Notes under the pieces: generated by a model
Told to the model about the DNA's origin: nothing
The model's database searches: none
The model's input: the letters and a program-made list of their open reading frames with translations, nothing else
In this document: positions 51,562-62,423 of the stretch, piece after piece
Layout: every line of letters starts with the position of its first letter
How positions within the stretch are numbered: position 1 is the first letter of the stretch
Assembly: GCF_014529535.1 (NCBI RefSeq)
Contig: NC_050738.1
Location: forward strand, 10,377,318-10,441,317
Source: Bradysia coprophila
Lineage: Eukaryota; Arthropoda; Insecta; Diptera; Sciaridae
DNA: 64,000 nucleotides
Direction of reading: 5' to 3'
Translations under genes and position numbers: made by a program

Positions 51562-52370
51562 TTTTGTTAAGCAGAAGTTTAAATCACAACAGCACTTCAG
51601 CAATTCTACTGATCGAATGAATCGAATGGACGCAAGAATTTTTTTAGAATATAAAAATGTACTCACACACTGAATGAATGGGGGGGTTGTTCATAAAATT
51701 CGAGCATTTGTGCATTCTAGACACTTTAGACAAGAGAGATAACATAAATGATTACATCATACAAAACAAAAAGTGGTTGTGCCTATGTTCTTTCCTCTTT
51801 AAGCATGATGTTTGAAATATTGAACTCATTCCTTTTCATTTGCACCACATAATGCATATTTATGCTTTGTAAGCAGAAAATAAATTATTCGAAATATGAT
51901 CCTAATGTCCACACGATACCAAGCTCTTAAATATTATTTGAAAATTACATCTGTATGTGCATTGGATTCTGATTTTCGTTTGCTGTTTAATGTCTCTTAT
52001 TTTTGAATAGGTTGAGAAATGCCTTTGGCATTTCTAATTATTAATGGTTAAGTCAGCCGAATGTTAATAGTAGATTCTTGACTGGACCCGAAAAAGGAAA
52101 AACTACCGTTCTAAATACAGTTATATAACGATCTTTAACGAAATGCGTTATACGAAGATTGATCTTGTTAGTCTGAGTCAATGTACTATTTTTTCGTACT
52201 TCAAGACCATAAAAATTTTTTATTTCAATTAATCTCCCTCCGCTCATATCGAAAACTCCAATAATCGACTTTGTGCAACACTGTCCTCAACATGCTATTA
52301 CGTTAGCTTCAGCCCTACCACTGAATGACATCACTCCTCATGATAATAAATAAGGAGATCGTAAAATAAG
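51562..52370. other. Intergenic, no gene seen
   Basis: Promoter side of the minus-strand membrane-protein gene and left flank of the large inverted-repeat unit. No other feature supported. Confidence 0.4.
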
Positions 52371-52376
52371 TTATAC

Positions 52377-52826
52377 CCTTAGAGTAATTATACCTTCGCA
52401 CATACCAATTTTGCTTAACCTGAGACGAAAAGCTCAGGGGCGCAAATTGCAAGAACCGGACATCTGCACACAAACCAAAACAGGACTCCTTTTCACATTC
52501 ACTAAATCACAAAGAAACTATCCTTCGGAACGACAAACAGAGCTATAGCTCTTCCCTTGCCCACACATCACGTAAAGTGACAAAAAAGAAGAAAGAAAAG
52601 CTGTTTCGACCTCGAGAACTAACGGCGGTCACTGGTCAGAGTGGACTGACCATCTTCAGTTGCTTCCACTAGCCTCTTACACAAGACAGCAGCAAAACGT
52701 TCCATGAACAAGTGTAGGATAGTTTGCATTGAGAAATTGCCATCTGTTGATGGAAAATTTGGGGAAATAGCGGGAAGCTGCTAAGAAATCACCAAAAAAA
52801 TGCAGCAAAGCAAACAAAAGAACTGA
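52377..52826 (+). repeat. Left terminal inverted repeat of the 10.5-kb unit
   Basis: Near-identical inverse of 62424-62873. Differences seen: A/G in TTCC(A/G)CTAGCC, T/C in CATCTG(T/C)TGATGG, G/A in AGCGG(G/A)AAGCTGC and one A in an A-run (7 versus 6). It contains the palindrome AGAGCTATAGCTCT. No open frame spans it. Confidence 0.95.
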
Positions 52827-54470
52827 AAAATTAGGTTTTTATCACTTTCAACTGCTTTTGTAGTCGATATAAACCAGTGAAGGAGGAAAAGTCAAGACAT
52901 TTTGGTCTATTTATTTTTCAATTTGTTGAAGCCTGTATAGAAATTGTGATGACAATATTTAGCAAATAATAAACCAGAACTTATCGATCTGATTGGAGCT
53001 TCCCTATGAAATTGATAAGTTATAGCGTCACTGAATCACATTGTTGTTATCTAGACCATTTTCCTACAACATTCTTAGTATGAACAAGGACTTCCGCTCC
53101 ATTCAAATACGTTACCCGAAACTTCAATCAAACTGTCTTTGGCATATTTCAGCTCCTAAGAAAGTCACCGCGTGACACGGACCAACGAGAAGATATCCTC
53201 AATTTGCCACGAAAAAATTAACGACGAGATCGAACCGACCGCCATGGAAATAGTTTCTGTGAATGAAATTGTCCGGACGCAAATTCATTTCATATTTTTA
53301 CTTTTATTTATTCATAATTATACATATAAGTAATAATTATTTACATAAATGAAGTTTCCTGCAAAGAGTGACAAAATGATACCAACAATTCGACCAATTT
53401 TCTATTGTTCAATTTGACGAATCATTTTTTTTTTCAATTGGTTTAATGAAAAGGAAAAGTTCTATTGCTCATTTGATGCATGAAAATTGATCGATTTGTG
53501 GTATTGGTTCGACAAACAGCCAGACGATATTATAGTTTAAAAAAAATTATTATTATTTTGTTTAGTCAAATACGTTGTATAGCTCCCGAAAGACATAAGA
53601 AAAACGATAGAAAGAAAACGTTTTTTTATATGGAATGATACGTATGAGTTCGTTGGACTTTGTCACATGAATTAGTTAGTGGTGAATTAGTTCCCTTGGC
53701 TTCACAAAATTAGACCACATCAAAAGTCAGCATATTCGATGCTCGCACATAAAAAAAGCAATCGTCGACAAAGTCAAAAGTGAGAGAAATGACTGGTTCG
53801 CTAAAGTTCATTCAAAAGATGAAAACAATGTGGCAAACATATTCTATAGACATCCCCTAAGTGAGTAAAAAAGGAGGACAAAAGCACGGTTGGGCCCGCC
53901 AAATGCGACAACGACAACAGCGATTCGGGCTAACACAAGTCGAGAAGAACGAAACGCGAGACCCGTAACACGATCAATGACCCTAACGCGATTCCGGCCA
54001 AAAATAAATTAAACAATTTAACGCTAACCTTGAAGGTCAAAATGACTAAATTTTTGCAAACATTAGTTGTATGCAAAGATAAAGCGAGGAAAAAGAAGAT
54101 GAAGTGACAAAGTTCTCAAAGTTTTTTTTTGTAAACATATGGCCTAACTGAAACAAGTAATTCCAACGCAACAGAATTTTTGTTGAAAATGGAAAATTTT
54201 ACTTGTTCCCACAGAAAAGGAAATGAAAATTTCCTCAACAAAATGTGCGCACAAACACTTTTCATAAATAAAAGTATTGGCTTAATGAAATGATTCGAAT
54301 TTATAGAACTTAACGGACTTAGCACACACGGATGGAGTGGGTTAATGCCATTGAAAAAGAGACTGAACAAAATTTTTTCTTAGATTTTATTTCGATGGAA
54401 TTTCGCTGGAGACTCTTGAAATCATTGTGCGATCAACTGAAAGAGATAGGTAAATGTAAGCATTAGGCAT
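52827..54470. other. Left interior of the 10.5-kb unit, no gene seen
   Basis: AT-rich, without a domain-bearing frame. 53870-53990 is locally less AT-rich (GGGCCCGCCAAATGCG, GACAACGACAACAGCGATTC) but has no long frame. Confidence 0.45.
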
Positions 54471-54998
54471 CTATTGTAGATGTTGATTGTTCTGTTCAGA
54501 AACGTTTTTGAAAGCTATCCGTATCAATTTATGTTTTTCTGTATGGTTTTTCTTATACCTTTCAAAATGTGCGACGAATAACGCCAATTCTTCCTGAAGC
54601 GAACTTAAATTGTCGAATTTTACACTATCTTCCGTTCCCGGTTGAGCATTTCCGTAGAACGTAATCAAACTTCGTAGGTCATCAGCTGCATTTTTCACAG
54701 ACCTGAGAACTCTACGTTGCACCTTTCTGACTGTTGAGTCCATGTTATTGAAGTGGTGACGTATCGCAATTCCCGGGACTAATATTTGTATCAAACTGTT
54801 GATGCGCCCAATTCTATCGCTCACAATTATTGGCTGGCGAACCATCAAAGGAAGATAGTCGTACATTGATCGTACCGATTCGTTAAAACATTCAGTAGCG
54901 ATTTCCTTGGTGTCATCGTCATCGGATGTCGATTCGCGGGATGTGGATGGTGAACTATCTGAACGGACTGGTTGGTTGGATTGGTCGGGTGAATCCAT
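54471..54998 (-). CDS. Orphan 175-aa protein carried in the large inverted-repeat unit
   Basis: Minus-strand frame from ATG at 54998 to TAG at 54471. The N-terminus is Ser/Asp-rich and presumably disordered (MDSPDQSNQPVRSDSSPSTS, then DDDDTKE). The remainder is helical-looking with mixed charge (SVRSMYDYLPLMVRQPIIV, VRKVQRRVLRSVKNAADDLR, SSLQEELALFVAHFERYKKN), without signal peptide or membrane segment. No family recognised. Codon use looks coding and no stops interrupt it. The frame is open upstream of the ATG to 55082; a good acceptor (TATCTCTCCCCAG, ending 55042) could splice in a further 5' exon, in which case the residues TSRFAKGVLRLRGG would precede the Met. It lies between the left inverted end and a MITE. 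Confidence 0.6.
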   Translation of the reverse strand: MDSPDQSNQPVRSDSSPSTSRESTSDDDDTKEIATECFNESVRSMYDYLPLMVRQPIIVSDRIGRINSLIQILVPGIAIRHHFNNMDSTVRKVQRRVLRSVKNAADDLRSLITFYGNAQPGTEDSVKFDNLSSLQEELALFVAHFERYKKNHTEKHKLIRIAFKNVSEQNNQHLQ

Positions 54999-55140
54999 TC
55001 CACCGCGTAAACGCAGGACACCTTTAGCAAAACGGGAAGTTCTGGGGAGAGATACAAGCGACACTTGTTTGACTTTGACATTTAAACAGTGGACGGCATT
55101 GTGTGTTGCAAAATCAATTCAATGGAACGTTTATTTAGTC

Positions 55141-55302
55141 ATGGGCGTCATTCAAAAAAGACGTCCGTTTCTTAGGGATGGAGGGAGGTTTAGCAAAAAC
55201 GTGACTGTAATGTTATAAGGTATAGGAAAAACGCGGACATGGAAGGGAGAGGCCCTGAAAAATCCGAAAAAATACGGGACGTCTTTTTTGAATGACGCCA
55301 TG
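55141..55302. mobile_element. MITE, about 162 bp, 28-bp inverted ends
   Basis: Left CATGGGCGTCATTCAAAAAA then GACGTCC; right GGACGTC then TTTTTTGAATGACGCCATG. These are near-perfect inverted ends, with TAGT outside left and TACTA outside right. No coding frame. Confidence 0.85.
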
Positions 55303-56841
55303 TACTACCTCGAAGAGAATCGACATAGATTTTAAACACTAGAAAGGTAAATATAGATTTCCAAAAATTGCATGCCTGAATGACTCCCAACACGTGACAA
55401 ATCATTTTCCTATTTATAGCAATTATCATTTCTACCAAGTTACATCATTTTTACTAAAATCCAATATGGCGGCTGGCTGCCATTTTGTTAGACAACTTAA
55501 AACAGTACCACCGCTTTCAGGTCGTCACTATCTTTCTTGAAACAAACAAAAATGATAAAAATCGGTTGAAACTTACTCGATTTAGTTGCAAAAAACTCTA
55601 CGTTCACTACACGCACGGGCAGCCCGACTCCAGGTCAGTCCACGAACCCTAACTTTCTATCCAGTGGTCAGATTTTCACAAAAAAAATCCACCAATTGAT
55701 GTCTCTACCTACTAAACCTGCTATTCGTTGCAAAGTTCCGGAGATATGTTAAAAAAAATCTGCCAGGGCCCTAAAATAGCACTTTTCAGACCCTATCTCT
55801 GTAACCAGTTGACTGATTTTGCACATTTTCGAACTTAGCTTGCCTTTTGTTATTACTAAACGGGGAGAAGAAGAATTTTTAAAATCGGATGCGTTTTACT
55901 TAAGTTATCGTGTCTGTCACACACATTAAGACGTTGCTCGAGATTGTAATTGTTCACTGTAATTCAATTACCCGGATGTTGGCAGTTTTTTCGGCCCGCC
56001 AAGGATCGACTTTCTCGGTGTAGAACTGTTTCGCGGATAAGTTAATCTGGAACCACCGGTATGGGTGAACGATGACAACGTATTCATGATAATTGATTAA
56101 TTAACGCTAATCGATAAGAAACTAAATTCAATTGGAAAAAACAAATTGCAAAACTATAACCTCACTGATGTCCGAACGACATAAACAACTTTTATTCGCT
56201 ATCCCATACGGAAAAGTCAGCGCTACATATGTAGTTTATTGGTTCATTTTCATTCATTCAGTTGTCACTGGTTGTGTTCATCTCGCCGCACTGTTTTTCA
56301 AAATGTACGGTTTATATATTTTATTTACAAAGTGTTTATAAATTGCCTTAATCACAAAATTTCATTTCTTTAACATTTTAAATAAATTGTGTTGCTAAGT
56401 CAAAATATTTTCATTAACTGTACAATTTTTGGTTTTGGTGGCTCATTTTATAACATCCATTTACCTTCGATGATGTATCTTTGTTTATGAATATTCTTTT
56501 GAGGCATCTTCTCATAACTGCTATTTCGAATCGGGCATCAACGACAAACACAAGCCGAAGTAAATTTAAGTGGTTTTTTCTCGCTACTGTCGCGTCATAG
56601 CTGATGTTAATTCACAAAAATCGCTGCCCGTAAACTGAGTACACAGAAGCAATGACTGCTCAAGCGAAATTTTACTTTTCCCGCGATGAACTGAAGTTGT
56701 TTTCCCCTCGCAAAAAACGTATCTTTTATCTACAATCTCTACAATCTACATACGCATTAAATCTGTCTTCATTATATCATCTTACCTACAGTTTCAATTG
56801 TTCCTTCGTTTCCGTTGTTGCTTACTACTGCGTAAATTGAA
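55303..56841. other. Interior of the 10.5-kb unit, no certain gene
   Basis: 55600-55960 contains GTTCCGGAGATATGTT-type sentences that recur at 63780 (GTTCCGGAGATATGTCCG), so an unresolved repeat family is present. A 62-codon frame at 56652 has an ATG but no recognisable domain, and may be 5' leader of the NB-ARC gene. Confidence 0.4.
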
Positions 56842-58153
56842 ATGGAATATAACGAATGTAATAAACAGCTACCGAATAAAGTATTATTTGCAAATAAAGG
56901 TAATGCTGCAATACTGGGAAAAGTTCTGGGAAACGTGGAATTGACAACCAACTACTAGTAAGTTTAATAAAAGTACAATAAAAGAACAGTAAAATGACAA
57001 ATGCACTTTATCTTGATGGCGATCTTAATGTAGTAAAGCGGGCTAATACAAACCCTTTTCAAAGACTTTTGCTTCTAAAGATTGTTGGAAGGGACAATCC
57101 TCCTTACCCGAACAAGCCATTCATTATAGAAACTGTAGTCGTCATCATCATTAATGCTCCGTTTTCTTATCAGCAGTCAAAGCGAAGATAAAAGACCGAA
57201 ACCAATTTGCTTTGGATTTAACGAACCGGATCCAAAATTCACTGGACGAACAGACGAATTAGATAAGTTGGACAAAGCTGTCAACAACCAACCCAGTCAC
57301 AATCCCGTTACAGTTGTCATTCACGGATTGGGCGGTATTGGGAAAACTCAACTTCTCAGAAAGTTCATCGCACAAAAGCTGTTACCACCTATTCCATTTT
57401 ACAATAACGTCATCTGGATCAATTCAGAGAGTATTAGCTTAATGTTGAATGCTTTCACAGAACTGGCTGATATTTTACACATTAAAATCAAAAGACGAAA
57501 TAATAAGAAACTTAAAGATGAGGATTTAAAGTTGCTAATTTCAAAGGTACTGAACGGTTTGTCCTCATCGGCAACGGTGATAGCTTTCGACAATATCGAC
57601 GAGGGAGAAAACAAAACAATTCTGAAAATTGTACTTACAATCCCTCGAATATGTTTCATCTAATTTGTGGAATGAGGACAATATTTATGAGGACTTGGTG
57701 GAAACGGTACAATATTTTTCGTTAGCTTTAGCACAAGCGGTAGCTCACATCAACCATCACAGACGCGTAAGCAAATTTCAAATTGGCGACTACCTACTCG
57801 AGTTCAACGCGCAACTAAAAGAAACTCTTAACTCGAAATTCTTTCAAAATGACGATTTTAACTTATACAATCAGACCACATTCACAACTTGGAAAGTGAC
57901 AATTGTCGCATTCAACAACTATGGAACGGCAGGAGACCTGGCACTCAAAATTCTTCGCATCATCGCATATTTCAATCCTGACCATATTCTCCGAGACATT
58001 TTCTATAAACTGACAGATGCTGAAAATGATGTGATAAGCGCTGTAAATCTCCTGGTAAACTACTCGATGGTCAACAGTAAGGATTCCCAGAGTTTTCTGA
58101 GTATTCACCGGCTGTTGTGGCTCAAAAATATCCACAGATTCAAAGATTTTTAG
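56842..58153 (+). pseudogene. Broken NB-ARC / STAND ATPase gene
   Basis: Exon 1 56842-56957 (GTAAGT donor) joins in phase to 57174 (TTTTCTTATCAG acceptor). The frame runs 201 codons to TAA at 57661. It has a P-loop HGLGGIGKTQLL (about 89-100) and a Walker B VIAFDNIDEG (174-183), as in NB-ARC signalling ATPases of the AP-ATPase/NOD class. From about 57629 the family continues in another frame (+1) to TAG at 58153: EDLVETVQYFSLALAQAVAHI (the GLPLAL-like segment), then a winged-helix-like part ending FLSIHRL. The roughly 50-60 residues normally between Walker B and this segment (sensor 1 region) are missing. A deletion with frameshift therefore broke the gene. The C-terminal repeat domain was not found. 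No splice pair repairs the break convincingly. Confidence 0.72.
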
Positions 58154-58866
58154 GTAAGGATTTCAGTGTCGCATTTTTAGTTGTATGTCAATAAAACTCA
58201 ATCACTTTACAATTGCTTGAAGATGATTTTATTACTTAAAAAAAAAAACTCTCGGAGAGTTACTGGCCATTGCAATAGTGTAATCTTTATCCATGACAAA
58301 ATGCCTGGATGGGTTATTATACAGAGGGTTTGAACATTTTTTTTATGATTTAAAAAAATTGTTACAAATTGCATCACACACGAAACGTGTCACAAATAGT
58401 ATGGAAGATGTTCCTCGCCACACATTTTGTTTTGTTTAAAAACGAATTCATAGAAAGAATACAATAATTTAAAATGTAAATTTTTTGTTGGTTTTCTCCG
58501 ACATTTGTCCATCTATTTATACCCGAAGACAAATATTTGCAAAAAATGAACCGTTGTTGTTACGTACTTGTACATGAAGCGTGACGAATATAGTAAAATC
58601 AAATGTGCGTTCTGCTTAGTTTCAAAATTATTCAAGATTTTCTTGCAACATCGCTGAAATACCACAGTGTGGCTACACCTAGTCTAGCTTACAGGGAAGG
58701 AATTAAAATTTCAAGCATTTTATGCGATATCAATTCAAACCATTGTCGACAGCAACGTGTCGATATTTCATGTGAAATAAATTGTAAAGGCAATAGCTAT
58801 AAGTTAGATTGAACACCGCTCTATAATTCTCTATCGCGGTATTTCTCATCTAAGTATCTCAACTCA
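58154..58866. other. Downstream of the NB-ARC remnant, no certain gene
   Basis: A GTAAGG donor-like site directly follows the 58153 stop, and an acceptor-like TTCTGCTTAG lies at 58617. A 65-codon frame after it (SLKYHSVATPSLAYREGIKI...) might be a 3' exon, but I recognise no domain. Confidence 0.35.
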
Positions 58867-59079
58867 TTAACCTGTCACATACGGCTATTCACCTGTTATC
58901 GATATGACGATAAAAATAATGACAAGATTTGGGTAATATGGTCGTTTATATAGTAAAATGCATGTTAAAAAAATTTAAGTACAAGATTAGAAATCAACCG
59001 ATTAAAAATACTTTCATTCATGGAAGTAATAGACCCGAAAATAATACTGGTCATATGTTTGGCGACTGTAACAGGTTAA
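58867..59079. mobile_element. piggyBac-type MITE, complete (213 bp)
   Basis: TTAACCTGTCACATACGG at the left and GACTGTAACAGGTTAA at the right give clean inverted ends inside TTAA on both sides. It has the family interior: CACCTGTTATCGATATGACG, GTTTATATAGTAAAATGCAT and TTAAGTACAAGATTAG. This is the clearest reference copy in the window. Confidence 0.9.
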
Positions 59080-59931
59080 TCTACGTTTACCAGCCCTTTG
59101 AAGTAGATGTTGCAAAAAACATTTTCCCTTTGCAAATTTTGCAACTACCTCAGGCGGGTACGTTTACCTCAGTTAAACTTTTGGAGCGAATCATTTGCCT
59201 TGCCCCGAAAAAACAAACTTTTGTAAAAAATTGAAAACATAAAGTCAACGGAACAGTCTATCCATAAATGTCGATGTTGAATTGTAATCATGATCTGTAT
59301 CAATTTCAATCAGTCAGCCAGTCAACCAGTGAAACAAGATCATCAGCAACAGATTTCCACTTTTCTAAATTGGTCCAATTGTACCGATATGATCCACTTT
59401 CGTTTTTTTTTTTTTTTTGTCAAAATGGAGTGGAGTATCCTTCCAGCATAATGTTTTCAAAAATCATTCAGTCCGCAATTTAATTCCATTTAACATTTTA
59501 CTATTCCGAGAAGACTACCATATCTCATGTGCAAAATATTATTTTCTACAAAGGAAAACCTACTAAAGACCCATACGTATATTATAACATCGAATAGATG
59601 AGCTTAAACCAGTCGGTAATCCATTCATGAAAGTAATCATGCTGCTGTATACGTTATTCCTTTTGGGCATTTTAGACATCATTTGATGTATGCAAACAAA
59701 ATGATATTCTACAAGTTATCGAAGTGGTTCACAATGAACGCACATACGAACCTCCACATAGTATATATTGTTTTACAGTTGGCTTTTCATCCGAATCATG
59801 GTTTGGGATTGCATTGTTCGAATAAAATAACACATACCCACTTTGCGATGCACAATGCACGTAAAAAGGGTGGATAGGAGTGGAGTAGCGTACGTGAAAA
59901 CGGGTAAAAGTGTACTTGTTAGTAAATACTA
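59080..59931. other. Interior of the 10.5-kb unit, no gene seen
   Basis: A half-match to the 31342 MITE end occurs at 59255 (GTCTATCCATAAATGTCG). Short frames at 59268 and 59683 lack motifs. Confidence 0.4.
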
Positions 59932-59946
59932 ATTATGAGTATAAGC

Positions 59947-60423
59947 AAAGCGACTCAATGGCGTAATGGTTAGCACGTTTGCTTTCCAATATTCGATTGA
60001 GTTGTCAGTGTCGGTGGTTCGAGCCTCAATCAGGCCAGAAAAAAAAAAAAAATCGGTTGTCAGACGTGTACACAAATACACAGCTGGTTGAATCGTTTCA
60101 TTTAATCTGGTATGGTTGTGTGTGTAGAGCTGTCACACGGCTTACCGGTCAAGACATTGTTGGGAGCTGCCGGTATTCTACTCCTACTGCGCTTTAGTGG
60201 GTTTAGCACTGCTATAGGTACTAAGGCGCAATATTCAAAAATCCTTCAGAGTGTAAAATACTTAGAAGGCGTGGTTCGGAATTCACGTTAAGCATGTGGT
60301 CCCTAGTGTTAGGTCATTACAATACCATGTAAAAGTACCTTCACTAGCTATAGCAGCAAATGGTAGCCGAATCTGTCACTTAAATGTGTCCTCCCGGCTG
60401 AACAATAACCATACGCTATTATT
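59947..60423 (+). mobile_element. tRNA-derived SINE, complete, 15-bp target duplications
   Basis: The head (59953-60030) has RNA polymerase III promoter boxes: A box TGGCGTAATGGTTAGC and B box GGTTCGAGCC, in tRNA order and spacing. An A13-14 run then a ~360-bp body follow, ending in an (ATT)n tail. It is flanked by perfect direct repeats ATTATGAGTATAAGC (59932-59946 and 60424-60438), so it is a full insertion made by LINE machinery. At ~477 bp it is long for a SINE. The cloverleaf is too damaged for a functional tRNA. Confidence 0.92.
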
Positions 60424-60438
60424 ATTATGAGTATAAGC

Positions 60439-62423
60439 TATGCATAAAAGGGATTTTTTTCTCTGCCATACAAGTACTTGTTGGGAATGTTATTTTTTTT
60501 CTGCTTCCTTTACATAATTTAAATTAAGTAAAACAAACGTGCCTCTTCTATAGGCTAATCCATACCAACCAATCAGAACGCCAAATGGAAAAATGAGGAA
60601 ACTTTTATAGAGGTAATTATTGTGGAACATCAAACATCTTGCATTATACAATTCGCATACGTTTTTTTTTCTTCTTTCGCTTTAAATAAAATGCTAAAAC
60701 GGGTACACACATACGCTATGTATATATTCTGCACTTATATATACCATACATAGCGTATAGGACAATCTATTCATACATGATATAAATACATTTCATAAAA
60801 ACAAAGATGGTAACTGATGAATGAAGGAGGTAGGCAATATTAATTGGACAGAAAAGAAGTTGCTTGTTTTTATAATAGAGTATGGCATGAGGGTTGTTGA
60901 ATGTAGGTTTCGCGGGGAATATTTTCCATAAATTCACATGAATTTCGATGCATGTGTTTCTCGTATGTGTATACATGGCCGTGCCATATTAGCGGAATTA
61001 TATTGAATACTTAAGCGATGCTCGTTGCAATGAAAACATTTTAGTATTCATACACAAGAACGTGCAATCTTTTTTCAAGAGTGTAAAGACTATTTTCGTG
61101 TAGTTCAACCATCAATAATTATTATCATTTATACATTGGCTATTGATTCATAAGGACATAGGTATTCTTTTGAAATACAGTCTACCGAAATCGGACCCCT
61201 TTTTCGGGTGGACATACCTAGAAAGCCAAAACCACTTTCAAATAAATTTCTTGTCGCTTTTGTTGATAATGGGAGAACTGTAAATAGAGTTTCGTCATCC
61301 GGAATTTTGGGCCAATTAGTGTAGCTTGAGGCCATACTTCACTCACTACGAGATTTTCTTCTACTGATTTTGTTCAGTATTGTTGCTGCACAGAAGGCAT
61401 TTTCAGTCAAATTATTTCAGTCTATTAGACTACGCCAAAATGATTTTTTTTCTCATTTTTTTTACATAAAGCAGCTAAAAATTGAAAATAAAGATACCCG
61501 TGTCTCGTTTTTTGACGAAAAAACTTGAAACCGGAAAGATTTTTCACTTTATAAATTCCTGAAATATGTGATTTGCGCCATTTTCCACCCAAATTCCACA
61601 TAAGGTCTTATGCCACTTTGCAATTACAGTAGTATGAGTAGTATTGTTCACTCAGTTCATCCAGTTTTGACTGATTCACTGAATTTTGTTTTGATGAAAT
61701 GTCAAATCTGGACAGTAAATTTTAAATCTCAAACAAGTTTGTGTCGAAAATATGTAGTATTTCGCGTAAAACAAAGTGATTCAGTTTAAATTTCGCACAG
61801 AAAATAGTTCCGAGTGTGCTCATGCTAGTGTCTTAAACAGAATTTAGGACAAATTCTCCGAAATAATTTTAAAGACAAATTAATTTGGTCAAACATTGTG
61901 GGTGTTGTGAAAATCTCATTTTTAAAAGTAATTTGATGTGAATTGTGCCATTCAGTGTTCAATTCCTTAATTTTATGTGCCTAGAAATTGCCTGCAATAC
62001 GTTTCGTGCAAAATTCTTGACATGTCTGTTGTGAAGATAGTCGTAAGTGACACCACAAAACTGAAATTTTTTTGTCCGTTAATTTAAAAAATGATTTTTT
62101 TGGCGGAAATGCTTTTATTTGAATGTGTGCATGATTCCAGTAAAATAAAATAGTGATAAAGTCACCACTATTGATGACCTTTAAAATGGCATCATTGGTT
62201 AAATATGATTGGCATAGTCTATTGACTTCAATCGAAGTTTTTCGCGAGATTTTCGCATTGTTTTTCCGTTTTTCCATTTCGTTGTCGTTGTTGCTGTTTT
62301 GCCGGTGATTGTGCAATTTTCGCTGGATGGATGAATGGTGAAAATGAGCGGAACAGACGGTTGGTGACATGAGTACGGCGCATGAGAATTTTTATTTTTT
62401 ATTTTTTGCTTTTGAAGCTCAGG
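60439..62423. other. Right interior of the 10.5-kb unit
   Basis: At 60700-60765 a CATACGCTATGTATATA / TATATACCATACATAGCGTA palindrome is present. No assembled gene apart from the weak frame listed separately. Confidence 0.45.
61129..61335 (-). CDS. Weak small open frame (68 codons)
   Basis: ATG at 61335 to TAA at 61129, encoding MASSYTNWPKIPDDETLFTV and onwards. It has balanced composition for this AT-rich area, but no domain, signal peptide or splice context. It could be an exon of an unrecognised gene in the large unit or chance. Confidence 0.2.
   Translation of the reverse strand: MASSYTNWPKIPDDETLFTVLPLSTKATRNLFESGFGFLGMSTRKRGPISVDCISKEYLCPYESIANV

Noticed and set aside
54471-55082. Polyubiquitin gene
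   Set aside because: Only the last seven ubiquitin residues are encoded; no ubiquitin body exists upstream on that strand in the window.
59953-60030. tRNA gene
   Set aside because: A and B boxes are present, but no consistent cloverleaf, and the sequence is the head of a SINE with its own target duplications.
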